Positions 37,801 through 45,898 of a DNA stretch of 64,000 nucleotides are shown here, one piece after another. Under the pieces are notes generated by a model that ran no database searches, was not told the origin of the DNA, and worked only from the letters and a program-made list of their open reading frames with translations. The position numbers and the translations under genes are program-made. The first letter of the stretch is position 1; the number at the start of each line of letters is the position of its first letter. Location of the stretch: the NCBI GenBank assembly GCA_012845835.1, contig JABAKD010000019.1, positions 12,102,844 to 12,166,843 on the forward strand, read 5' to 3'. The DNA is from Undaria pinnatifida (taxonomy: Eukaryota; Sar; Phaeophyceae; Laminariales; Alariaceae).

Positions 37801-40800
37801 GCGGTATTCCTACATAGCTGATCCACAGGGCAAAGCTATTCCTCCCACGGCTGTCTGATCACCTGCATGATTTGGTTCGTGGTGGATTTGACATGTGTTA
37901 TGGAGGTGGAGTTGCCTGTCGCGCCCGTCGGCAAAAGTTTGAAGAATCGGCGACCGCCGTTTTTTTTTTGTTCGGCCAATCACGACAGACCGGGAGGTTA
38001 AACCCCTTTGGAACCCCGAAATCCTTTCCCATACTAATTTCAAGTGAATATTTCATCAAAAGGATTTCCAGTTGTAAAGGCGTTAAGCAATAGCGGTGGA
38101 AAGCGGAGCCATCAAATCAGACAGCAGGCATTAGATCACTCGCCCAGATGGAAACCCCCAGTGTCGCGGTTTTTAATCGTGGGGTGCTTTTCTTTGTTTA
38201 GTTGTTTGTTTTTGTTTTGAGTTTTCCCTGAAGATAAATACCGTGCTGTGGTCGGTAATGATATGTGAACGGTTTTGTTTGATTGGCTTTAGAATATTGT
38301 CTTGCGTCATTTCGAGAAGTTCCAGACTGATTAATTTTACCGGTTCATCGTCCAACAATGGACGCGCATGTCAGAAAGGACAAAAACAAACCGAAAACAA
38401 CCTGATCCGTATACCTCAGTATAAACGTATTAAACTGGTGCATTCCACAGCCGTCAGATTTTGTCCCCCTCAATAACGGGCTTTGTAGCTTCCTTGAACA
38501 GACTGATTAACATCACTCAGTTGACCCTGGTACAAGCCACACTGTAGTTCCGCGGGGAGTCGCCGACCTATATCTTTAATGAGGACACACACCCAGTAAT
38601 ACGCGCGATCGGAGTATCACACGCAGCTTGCAAAGATGATTTTCGACAAAATCTTCGATCTTACAGCTGGAGTGTATTTTACTTTTTTGCAGTATGCCCA
38701 ACAGCCTTGAGAGAGCATAAAGTCTTGTAGAACCTCGAAACAAGTACGACGCATATATAATACGTGTTTTTTCTTTTTCGTGTTTTTTGTTTTTGTGTCA
38801 TTTTTGATGATTTTTTTTTTTATTTCCCCTATCTTTCTTGTTACCTTGCGTCTCTTCCAGGTGAAGATGCCGAAGCGGCCGAAGAAGAAGGCGATGGAGA
38901 CCAGCCCGGGTAGCCCACACCAGGGAGCGGAGATGGAAGTGGAAGGCGCCCACGCCTCGGAGGTGCGGACTTCTTGTCCTAAGGTTAGATTGATCTAGTT
39001 AATAGCAGGCTAGGAGCTACAGGCCAAATCCTCGGAGGTGCGGGTCTCGTGTCCTGAGATCAGATCGTGTTTGCTTGCCGCTTCCTGGTATTTTTTTTGT
39101 GTGCTATTTATTGTGGTGTTGTTGCCTTCCGGTACGTACTAGTTTGTGATTTGTTTATTGTGCTGTTTCCTAGCTGTTGATTTTGCGTTGTTTTTCTTTC
39201 ACTGTTTTTTTTTTCTTGCGTTTGCGTTTGCGGGGAGTTTTTGGTCGGGTACTCTGTTCCTCTTACGTACGCGTGTATCTCCTTTTCATGTTACGTTTCG
39301 ATTCCCACGCGTTCGTTTGATTTCTCTTTCTTGTCCGTTTATTTTTTCTTTTGCAATGTGCGCTCTAGGATATTTTACGAGATTATCATGTTTTGCCCTG
39401 CTGCCGCTGTCTTTGTTTAACGTGTGCCAGGCTTCCTCGGCGGCGGTGCTAACCGGCATCGAGCGCTGGGTCTTTGGCGCAAAGCAAGAGAGGGTAAGTT
39501 CATCGAAAATATCGGCAATCCCGGCAAAAGAGCGTTATTTGTTCATTGTCGGCCTCCATAAAGACGGCGGTTTCGCGTAGGGTGGGGTTTATGGGAGTTG
39601 TGCGTGCATACCGATAAATTGCTCGAATGCAAGGTCATTCGTAAGGGGATTTGCGCGTTTTTCACCATGCAGACCTGCACATTTGAATGCTGATATGATA
39701 GTCAGCACAGCTACTTGTAGGGAAAACCATTATGTATATGTACATGCCGAACAAAGCATACTTTTCTGACTTATCCTCTTCCTCCCTTCCCTCGGTCTCT
39801 CTCAGAGCACGCCGACGAAGTATCACGGTGGCGCACGCGCTTACTCACCGACGACGTCAGGTCCGAGCCCCATGCGGCCGGACACATCGGGCGTCAAGAC
39901 CATGCACGACTACGTGCGAGCTATGTAGATGCGCTGTGAAGCACAGCCCTATTCTCGGTTCTGTAGGTGTATTGGATGGCGTTGGTGTTTGTTGGGAGGC
40001 GGGGAGGGTACTGCCCGCTGGATCGTCCAGCCCTTGTGTCGATGCAGGAGTTCGTGCGAATGATGTAGAATGTGGTGCACGGCCACTTGCAAGTGAGGCA
40101 GAGGCCGCGGTGGCTCTGTAGGCGGTGCATGGCAAGACATTCTTGTAGCCGTCGGTACCCCCCGACCCTTGGTGCAAGAAACGCCTCCTCGGTGAACGCC
40201 CGACATGGTCCGTCCTGGCACTAAGAACTACGGCAACCGTGCATAACATGATTACCCCCCCCCCCCCACTCTTCGATCGCTAGCCTGCATTGTGGGACCG
40301 GCGTTTACGAATTGGGAATATGATGATGGCTCCGACCTGAGGTAGGGCGGGTTTCGGTCTTCCTAAGGCGTTAAGGGTGGGAATGGGGAGGTGAAAGAGG
40401 GGCGGGTCCTCTATCCCTAGGGTTGAGTAAATATTGGGAGATGATATGTGCTTTCTGCTGTGCGCGGCGGCTGCTGCTCTGCGGCTGAGTTTATTGCATT
40501 TTTTGTTTTTATTTTGTTGCTGTTTTTGTAGTGTTACTGCACTTTAGATCTGCACCCTCCTCAAAATCTGCGTACTTGGGCGGGCTGGCTGGCTTGAGGC
40601 CGACTGACTGGCCTATCGCTCGCCGAGCGATTTTATTTATTATCTACCCGCTTGCTTTTTTTGTATGTTTATTGTTTACCACGGATTACGGACGGAGGGA
40701 TTGGGGATGGGGGCGGCTATATCCCCTTTTACCAATGCTGAACAAATTACACACCACCCTTTAAGTCGACCGTCCCTACCATGTGGGTGGCGTTTCTTCA

Positions 40801-42861
40801 AGGGTTAGGCGTTGGCTGATTTTTTTTTTCTTTGAAAGTATTTGACCGTTGGAAGATTTTTCTGTTAGATTTTTTCCCCGTTGCACTCCTCTTGCGATGG
40901 AGAGTTTCACTACTTCTTTCCCCCTTTCCCCCTTGTGCTCCATCCTTGGCGCGAATTATCATTAGTGGGCTGCTGAACCCCTTGTACTTCGTCCGTGGCG
41001 CGAACTATAACTAGTGGGCCGCTGTAGCACTCCCGGCTTTTTTGCTGTCTCAGTGCCCTGCAATTATCTGGCCACTTTTCATTCCATCTCTGTGGATTGA
41101 CTTGTCACTGAGCAGAGGTCGAGCGGGCACGGGGGAGGGGGGGGGGATTACAGACGCTTTATACCTCGTCCCGGGTATCAAACTATGATACTGCGGAGTG
41201 CGGTGGCGGATATCATGGGGGGCTAAGGATTTTCCCGACGAAGTGGTGTCACAGCCCTCCCCCCCCCCCCCCCCTCCTCCCCGATGTCAATATTCATGCC
41301 GTGTAGCGGGGCCAGTAGAACGGACTGCTTTCTGCCTGCAGCCCGGGGGAAGTCTATCGCGCAGAACCTCCTTCGCTGTCCAACAGCGGATGGGGTGAGG
41401 TTTGGCGGTGTCACGGAATATGGCAAGTATATATCATAGCCCACGTCGTTCGTACACACTTTTTTTATCTTGCTACTGCAACACCTGCTATTGATGCCAA
41501 CCAACCACCCGTGTGTTTTGCTGTGGGCGGAACGCCCGCACTATGGGTATAGGGGGGGGGGCGGGAGGTGCGTGACTACTGGGATTCTGCTTTTCTTGTG
41601 TATGTTTGTCTGCTTGTAGCCCTATGTGGCAGGCGTTTTTGGTGTGGAGGGGGGGTGTCAAAAAGGCGGAGTATTACAGTGAATTATGGGGTCCCTCACA
41701 AGGTTGATTTCGTAACGCGTCGGTATAACTGGGGGCGAAGAACAGTGCCGCGAGAGGCTTAGCTTAGTCTTGCCGTAAAAGGGCGGTGGAATACTACCGA
41801 CCCTCCCATAAGAGCCTTGCAATAAACTCTGTCGGAGATTTCTGCGTAAACACGAAATTCGGACGTGGTTATTATGCGAAAGTTGGCGTGGAACATACGT
41901 TTTCTTAGTGAGAAATCTGCCCTGGGTCAGCATGCCGGTTTCTTACGTATTTGAGGGACGGTTTAGCACAATATTCCTCCAATAATAATCTAGCCAGGGT
42001 CGACATCCCGGTTTGTTCTTTGAAGATTGGGGGAACACCCCCCTTCTTGAAGAAGAAATATTGTCTGTGGGTCGGTGTCCCGGTTTCTGATTTGAGGGTC
42101 ACTATCGTAGTACAGGACGCCGTGCAGGGAGGATGTTGAGGTAGGTTGGTATCGGTAGGCGGAGTGTTCCGCCTAGGGTATGATGATGGTGATGACACGG
42201 TTTTTGCATCTTTTGACCCATGATGATAGATGGCGGCATATTTTGATGTATTGCAGCGGGGGGGGGGGGGCAGGGTGTACTCATTACCGTGCGGGGCCGT
42301 AGACCCCCTCATCCTTGTCAATGCCGGGACGGAGCATGTCCGGTTTTCACCGACCAGGAGGGCGTTGCTTACACCTGATGCGAAGCGCCGCCGTGAATTG
42401 GTCGGTGAGTCGCACGCATCAAGGGTGGGCTGCATCGTTCTACTATTACAGTAAGAACAACCGCCTGTGAGGCGAAACACTTCGGCGTGCGTGTTTTCTT
42501 GCATATGGAGGGGGCGGGGGAGTCTGGGGCACGGTCATTGGCGGGGTGAGGGTGGTATTTCCACGATAACGATAAAGCGATTGAAGCGGGCTTCTTTTAT
42601 TGTAGCGACCTTCGAGGGCTGGCTTGGAGCGGTTAGATATGGTAGGGGTCTCGTACGACCCACCGTGAGAGGTAGGGTTGGAGTGGGGGTGGGGTGGGAG
42701 GAATATGTAACCGAATATTTCTGCTATATATCCGGTACGTAGCCGGTAGCCGGTCGAATTAATGCATTATTAAACCCTCACAGGGATTCCCATCGAAAGA
42801 CGAGAATGACGACTACAGCAGCTTCGGCCAATTGCTCGCGCAGTCGGTGCCGCCGGGGTAG
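21242..42861 (+). CDS. Kinesin-6-like motor protein (KIF20/MKLP type), 23-exon gene
   Basis: Microtubule motor gene. Exons inferred from GT/AG junctions and reading frame: 21242-21467, 22946-23157, 23712-23914, 25301-25418, 25745-25885, 26810-26863, 28131-28300, 29752-29836, 30127-30202, 30622-30715, 31228-31348, 32285-32440, 32806-32901, 33231-33362, 33693-33797, 34199-34396, 34877-35142, 35692-35929, 37108-37278, 38861-38962, 39431-39493, 39806-39913, 42784-42861. Joined, they are in frame throughout (about 1,070 aa). The order is a Ser/Gly-rich head, motor, coiled coil, then a basic tail. Kinesin-6 motors act at the central spindle and division plane; that role is family knowledge, not shown here. 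The least certain junctions are the exon 17 donor and the choice of last exon: if exon 22 reads through, the protein ends at 39928 (1,049 aa). Introns are 0.3-2.9 kb and hold transposons and decayed copies of the exon edges. Confidence 0.88.
23340..23425 (+). pseudogene. Decayed copy of kinesin exon 2 end plus donor
   Basis: The end of exon 2 and the start of intron 2 (TGAGGACGTTCC through GGTCTGTG, 23104-23164) recur about 244 bases downstream as TGAGGACCTTTC through TGGTCTGTGCG, with the following intron sequence also similar (GGTCGGTGATTGGCTGACGTA). The copied reading is frameshifted. It lies inside intron 2. Confidence 0.65.
24062..24162 (+). pseudogene. Decayed copy of kinesin exon 3 end (a)
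   Basis: TATGGCACGGCC through CTTGGGCTCATTCCCCCTGC follows the order of the P-loop exon (TACGGCATGACC through CCTGGACTTATTCCTCAGGC, 23835-23914). The donor GTGAGT has become GTGGGT. The P-loop Lys codon is destroyed. Confidence 0.65.
24285..24332 (+). pseudogene. Decayed copy of kinesin exon 3 end (b)
   Basis: GGTTGTCCTGAATTCATCCCC, CAGGTGTTCACGTGAGAATT resembles the last 35 bases of exon 3 with its GTGAGT donor. This is the weakest of the three copies. Confidence 0.4.
24400..24530 (+). repeat. Repeat shared with 13054-13170
   Basis: CATTTGTTTCTTGCC, CATTTGAC, CCCCTTTCGAGAC and AGAGACACCTCCAACATTTG in order, inside kinesin intron 3. Confidence 0.55.
24783..24910 (+). pseudogene. Decayed copy of kinesin exon 3 end (c)
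   Basis: TTCTGTTTGCTTACGGCATG, ACCAACGCG, a damaged middle, then GGTGGTAGCGCTGGCCTCAA, CTCACGTGAGTTACTGGTG. It keeps the FAYGMTNA codons and an intact GTGAGT donor; the GKT codons are lost and an in-frame stop (TAG) has appeared. Confidence 0.7.
24966..25064 (+). repeat. ~50-bp tandem duplication in kinesin intron 3
   Basis: GCTGGAGTTGTGTATAGGTC-GATGTGGTTG-TCATGCTCGT occurs twice in a row, with one or two differences. Confidence 0.7.
26388..26553. mobile_element. Small foldback/MITE with TATAGTGCGGGT ends
   Basis: The left end CAGCAGGTGGCCATATATAG-TGCGGGT and the inverted right end ACCCGCACTATATAGGGCC-ACCTACTG pair over about 28 bases. The interior carries more TATAGTGCGGGT units. It lies in kinesin intron 5. 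No target duplication was identified. Confidence 0.6.
27645..27711 (+). pseudogene. Partial copy of kinesin exon 7 start with acceptor
   Basis: After a cacag acceptor, 27662-27709 reads TKLVRVKGKDSNLWVV, against IKLVREKGKDSNLWVV at the real exon 7 (28131). Similarity stops just before the DLAGSER switch II codons. The frame stays open for 93 codons, but no motor sequence follows. It lies 0.47 kb upstream of the real exon. Confidence 0.75.
27786..27965. repeat. GGGTC-rich dispersed repeat (copy 2)
   Basis: It starts GTCAGGTCGGGTCATGG, continues CGACCCGACCCGTGAGATTC and GTTTTTGAAAACCTTC, and ends CATGACCCGTGGGAACCC. It lies in kinesin intron 6, directly behind the exon 7 decoy. Confidence 0.65.
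28318..29048. mobile_element. Non-autonomous hAT-like element with 8-bp TSD
   Basis: Ends CAGGGTACTCCTCGG and CCGAGGAGTACCCTG are perfect 15-bp inverted repeats. Directly outside, ATTTTTTT is present on both sides (28310-28317 and 29049-29056). An 8-bp duplication and CAGGG tips fit the hAT superfamily. There is no transposase reading. The interior is full of GACGGTAC motifs and carries a tRNA-like segment on the minus strand. It begins 17 bases after the exon 7 donor. Confidence 0.82.
28720..28785 (-). repeat. tRNA-like segment (box A and box B) inside the hAT element
   Basis: The minus strand contains TAGTCCAGTAG (fits box A TRGYNNANNNG) and, about 30 bases on, GTTCGATCC (fits box B GWTCRANNC). 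This spacing is typical of tRNAs or SINE heads. A full cloverleaf was not convincingly folded. Confidence 0.45.
29321..29615 (+). mobile_element. SINE family A, best-preserved copy
   Basis: It starts CCGGTCGCCACGGTGGCGTA; box A is TGGCGTATCAG and box B GTTCGAATC, both fitting consensus. The body follows to CCAGAAGCTGGAAAGCAG-ATGTGTG. It is a sense-strand insertion in kinesin intron 7, 136 bases before exon 8. No clear target duplication was seen. Confidence 0.75.
31513..31920 (-). mobile_element. SINE family B copy with an expanded GTT tract
   Basis: The body landmarks ACTCAGGTCCGGGGTCAC and CGCGTTGACTCAGGTCGAA, and the head end CCACCGGGGCGACCAG match family B. A (GTT)n tract of about 130 bases (31745-31876) lies between body and head. 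It lies in kinesin intron 11. Confidence 0.65.
35405..35535 (+). repeat. Three tandem ~55-bp units in kinesin intron 17
   Basis: GTTGTCGGTTTGTGGTATCA-TATACCTG occurs three times in a row (starting near 35410, 35463 and 35504) with small changes. Confidence 0.7.
36681..36948 (+). pseudogene. Three decayed copies of kinesin exon 19 start
   Basis: The real junction (37090-37150) reads TGTCGATGATGCCTCGCAG, then AACGCACAGAGCGAAGAC and TTCGAGAAGGC. Related blocks lie at 36681-36731 (ATGATGCTTTGCAAAACACA, AGCGAAGACACC, TTCGAGAAGGCGC), 36794-36840 (GTTGACGATGATGCTCGC) and 36891-36948 (GTTGTCGATGATGCTTCGCG, GGCGAAGACAACT). In all three the AG of the acceptor is lost (GCAA or GCGG). Confidence 0.7.
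38000..38090 (+). repeat. Repeat family E (copy 3)
   Basis: GGTTAAACCCCTTTGGAACC, CCCATACTAATTTCAAGTGA, AAAAGGATTTCCAGTTGTAA, GGCGTTAAG. It lies in kinesin intron 19. Confidence 0.5.
38447..38690 (-). repeat. Repeat family C, long inverted copy
   Basis: Reverse complement of the long form at 15614: GTCAGATTTTGTCCCCCTCA, GGGGAGTCGCCGACCTATAT, CGCGATCGGAGTATCACACG, CAGCTTGCAAAGATGATTTT. It lies in kinesin intron 19. Confidence 0.65.
39029..39055 (+). repeat. Copy of kinesin exon 20 donor region
   Basis: The exon 20 end and donor (CCTCGGAGGTGCGG, then TTGTCCT) recur 74 bases downstream as TCCTCGGAGGTGCGGG, CTCGTGTCCT, with a usable GTGCGG. Confidence 0.55.
39806..39928 (+). CDS. Kinesin exon 22, with alternative in-frame stop
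   Basis: After acceptor ctctcag at 39799-39805 the frame reads STPTKYHGG and continues to KTMHDY. A donor GTGCGA lies at 39914-39919. If unused, translation runs four more codons (VRAM) to TAG at 39926-39928. If used, the phase-0 junction leads to the exon at 42784. A mutated copy of this exon end plus donor lies at 40041-40068. Both endings are possible; splicing is slightly favoured because the downstream exon is clean and followed by a poly(A) signal. Confidence 0.7.
   Translation, partial: STPTKYHGGARAYSPTTSGPSPMRPDTSGVKTMHDYVRAM
40041..40068 (+). repeat. Copy of kinesin exon 22 end plus donor
   Basis: GATGCAGGAGTTCGTGCGAA-TGATGTAG parallels CATGCACGACTACGTGCGAG-CTATGTAG at 39901-39928, about 140 bases downstream, with the GTGCGA donor kept. 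Confidence 0.5.
42784..42861 (+). CDS. Probable last coding exon of the kinesin gene
   Basis: A pyrimidine-bearing acceptor (ccctcacag, ending 42783) precedes a 25-codon reading of non-repetitive, acidic/aromatic composition (GFPSKDENDDYSSFGQLLAQ, then SVPPG) ending in TAG at 42859-42861. An AATAAA-type signal follows at about 42886. It is in phase 0 with the donor in exon 22, which would give an MHDY-GFPSKDE junction across a 2.87-kb intron. It could instead be the last exon of an unrecognised transcript. RNA evidence would decide. Confidence 0.5.
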   Translation, partial: GFPSKDENDDYSSFGQLLAQSVPPG

Positions 42862-42883
42862 CTGGATCACCGAAAAATATATA

Positions 42884-42893
42884 ATAAAGTGTG
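42884..42893 (+). terminator. Possible poly(A) signal (AATAAA)
   Basis: The sequence ataataaagt lies about 25 bases after the proposed kinesin stop at 42861, a normal place for a eukaryotic polyadenylation signal. No transcript evidence is available. Confidence 0.35.
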
Positions 42894-42934
42894 CTTCTGA
42901 TTGATGTTGCCCCGCCTCCCCTCTCCCCGAGTCG

Positions 42935-43179
42935 TTGTACGGTAGCCCCCCCAACTACTGTTCTTTAATGAAATCGCCGGTTTCAAAACCAGCTCCCGGT
43001 CGTGTCTCCTGAAATACGGTGTCCCTCGACACCCCGACGTCGTCGATCGATAGGCCTTTGCACTCAAGAAAATATATGGGTACTTTGTTTTCAATAGTAT
43101 CCTTCCTTGTGTCGAGCAACCATGAATGAAGCGTCCGTGAAAGAAAACCGCTGGTTTTGGGGGGGGGCTATCGTACAAT
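42935..43179. mobile_element. ~245-bp MITE, family G (copy 1)
   Basis: Ends TTGTACGGTAGCCCCCCC and GGGGGGGGCTATCGTACAA are inverted. The interior (CGAAATCGCCGGTTTC-like, CCCTCGACACCCCGACGTCG, TGTGTCGAGCAACCATGAA) is shared with 43628 and 55790. It lies just past the kinesin poly(A) signal. Confidence 0.7.
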
Positions 43180-43445
43180 CAGCCCCCCACCCCATGTTCA
43201 CGCCGATTCGGTGTATGAAGAAAAAGCAATGGATTCAGAAGGGAAAAAGAGGCGTGTATGGTGTAAAGAAACAGTAAGGGATTCAAAAAGAGGCGTGTAC
43301 TGAAATATCTCATTACATGCAGGAATAATTATATGTAACTTGGGGTGGCGAAGTCGAATTAAGTCGTACCAGGACTGCTGTTGTAACTTTTTTTTTTCAT
43401 GATTCTCATTCTTTGAGGGAGACGATAAACAAACCGTGTCGTAAT

Positions 43446-43520
43446 AAGCAGCTTGGAAAGTTGAGTATCGACCCTACAATTAAAATATTTATCGAACTTA
43501 CAGCTGACGTATTTATAATG
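43446..43520 (-). repeat. Repeat family C (copy)
   Basis: Inverted core: CAGCTTGGAAAGTTGAGTAT, CGACCCTACAATT, GAACTTACAGCTGACGTATT. Confidence 0.55.
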
Positions 43521-43627
43521 ACTTTACAATTTTTTACACATGAGTAGCTTTACTTCAAAAGTACTCTCCATCCGGGGTAAACCAATCAAATCGAACATAT
43601 TACTATTATTAAGTACCCTCGAGTCTT

Positions 43628-43874
43628 TCTTCGGTAGCTCCCCCAACCTTTCTTGAACGAAATCGCCGGTTTCAAAATCAGCTCCCGGTCGTATCTCCTG
43701 AAATACGGTGTCCCTCGACACCCCGACGTCATCGATCGACCGGCCCTTGCAAACAAGAAAACATATACGTGGATACTTTATTTTCAATTGTATCCTTCCT
43801 TCCTTGTGTCGAGCAGCCATGAAGCGTCCGTGAAGGAAAACCGCTGTTTATTTGGGGGGGGGGCTATCGTAGAA
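43628..43874. mobile_element. MITE family G (copy 2)
   Basis: Ends TTCGGTAGCTCCCCC and GGGGGGGGGCTATCGTAGAA. On the minus strand a 98-codon reading spans most of it; the reading is broken in the other two copies. Confidence 0.7.
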
Positions 43875-43879
43875 TCAGT

Positions 43880-45898
43880 CCCTCGGTCCCGGATAGTGAA
43901 GCAATCATACCAAACCTTACCGTAAGGACTCTCCTTGCCGGAGTAAGCAAAATTGCATCATCACTCAAACTAACATGCATGCGCCTTCCGAGTCTGGCTT
44001 ATCAAAATCAAAATGCCACGATGCGTGTTGGTATTACTTATTGTTCGCTTCCGGAAGGAAACCGCTTGTTTTCGGCCAGAAAACAACTGAAGAGTGCGAT
44101 CTGAGTCAACCGTCAATGAAAAGTGGGAGCGTGAAGTCACGGACAGGTAGGTATACGCACGTGAGTGGTGATGTGACCAGATTTTGTTCGTGTTTTTACG
44201 TGTCCCCCATCATAGGAATGAAGTTGTCAATTTCACCAAAAAAAAAAATGGCTACGCAGCGTAGTACCTGGTATGTAGGTACACACCACATGCTGCGCGG
44301 GTGTCTCCGAAACTCCCGTAAGTATCATAACATTTCGGATTGTGCGATGGTCGGAGAGGAGCACTTACTTCACCTGCTACGCTTGCCCTTCTTGCTGTTC
44401 GGATTTCGCTCGTCCTTTGTAACATTATTTCAGCAACGTCAGCTGTCAGTTCGACGACGTTAGGGTCGATACCCATCTTTGCAAGCTGCGTAATCTCATC
44501 GTTTTGACTTGAAATAGAGACTTATTTTCCGTATTTTTGAAAATGACGAGTTTTCTGAATTCTAGTAATTGCTCGAACAATAGACTTCCATGGCAGCGAC
44601 GGGTGACAAGTGCGAATCCACCTCCGCGAGCGCGTGGTTGTGGCCTTTTCGGGCCAGGATTCTTCAGCCGCGAAAAAATCTGCGCGATCAAGAAAAACAA
44701 CCGCCAAAAAAAGAAATAATAGCCGAAAATATAGACTAAGGAGCCGCGCCGGACATACTGCTGCTATAACTATTAATAACACCATGCCAGTATATATATA
44801 TGTATTTTTCTTTTTTTGTGTAATTTGTCTTTTCCGCAGCACAGCAGCTGTTTTATTTCCAGAGTAAAAGAATAGTGGCCTATGAAAGACGCCTCACGGA
44901 AAGCATCATCTCCTGAACCACAGCTGCTGCGTCCGCTTTTACGATGTTCGAAGAAAGCTTACGTCGAGCCAAATAGTTGTTTTACTGACAGCATATCGCT
45001 AAAACGTATGCCTTGTTGTGTTTGCACATCCCGAAAATACATGTCTGGGTTTTAGTCATTCTGCATCCCATAGCCCGTACAACTACTTTTCGGCGCTCGT
45101 GCTGTAAGGAACGCGGGTTTCTGCTAAAGGCTGGCATCGGTCGGCATGCCAGCCAGTGGTTGGCATTGTCGCCGAAGTTCAGCGTTGAACAACATCGGTG
45201 GCGCGAGAACCCGTACGTATTTCAGGGTGACCAATCAATGTATGGCAGTGATATTTACAGCGTTAGCCTCTGAAGCGTTTTTCAGCGAGCGTCCGAATGA
45301 CCTAGAAGTAGAAAAAAACGATTGACGTGAATGTAAGCTTTCTTCACATATCACATGCGCAGGGTCTCGTGATGTAGTTGAGGACATATCTATCACACGT
45401 TTTCTGTAAGGCGCTATTCCTCTACCGCTAGAAGGTTTTACAAATTCAGCGTGATTTCCGCTGGACATAAAGACAAGACCGAATTTTGACTCGAAGTATC
45501 AACAAAAACACACGAAAAAACGAAGTCCGAAGCGGATTCTTGAAAGCCTACGAAAGGAACTTGCAATACAGACTGCTGTGATCCACGTACGTACCGACGA
45601 AGATAAAAAAAACGCATCTCTCCGCGATTCACGTCGACGCCGGACAGTTCCCAAATTCGCAGCCGGGATACCTTTTGTGTCTTTTCTTCACGATTGCCCT
45701 ATTTACAATCCTCGTAAATTTCAAGGACGTCGAAACACGAATACGAAGTACATTTGTCAAAGGTGTTAGAGGGTATTAGTCCAATTGGCCACTACTGGTA
45801 AAAGCCAAACTAAGTCGTACAACACGCCTCCCCCCTGAACCGGGGCGGGAAAGCAGGTCGGCCGGATACACAGGCGGACGTATCAATATCCCCTCGGG
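43880..45898. other. Gene-free stretch
   Basis: Apart from one family C copy nothing is recognised. A 162-codon plus reading at 43975-44463 has no domain and overlaps the repeat. Confidence 0.35.
44431..44501 (+). repeat. Repeat family C (copy)
   Basis: AACGTCAGCTGTCAGTTCGA, AGGGTCGATACCCATCTTTG, CAAGCTGCGTAATCTC. Confidence 0.6.

Larger units (their letters stand above)
30622..39493 (+). other. Kinesin neck, coiled-coil stalk and basic tail (exons 10-21)
   Basis: Exons 10-11 give the neck and a basic linker. Exons 12-13 are acidic and then Lys-rich. Exon 14 (residues ~585-628) is strongly heptad-like with alternating Glu, Leu and Met, and exon 16 continues it to about residue 690; this is the likely dimerising stalk. 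Exon 17 is Pro/Ser/Lys-rich, with a Lys run near 780-785 and SP/TP sites. Exon 18 has Ser/Arg followed by a Glu/Asp run. Exon 20 has a second basic cluster (KRPKKK, ~959-964). The two basic clusters could be nuclear-localisation signals, as expected for a motor held in the nucleus until mitosis; that is inference. Exons 10-16 and 19-21 join cleanly; the exon 17 to 18 junction needs a weak donor. Confidence 0.75.

Noticed and set aside
41905..42504. 199-codon minus reading in the last kinesin intron
   Set aside because: No domain or splice support, and it includes a dispersed repeat shared with 600-650 and 58545-58620.
43975..44463. 162-codon plus reading
   Set aside because: Runs into repeat family C and shows no domain.
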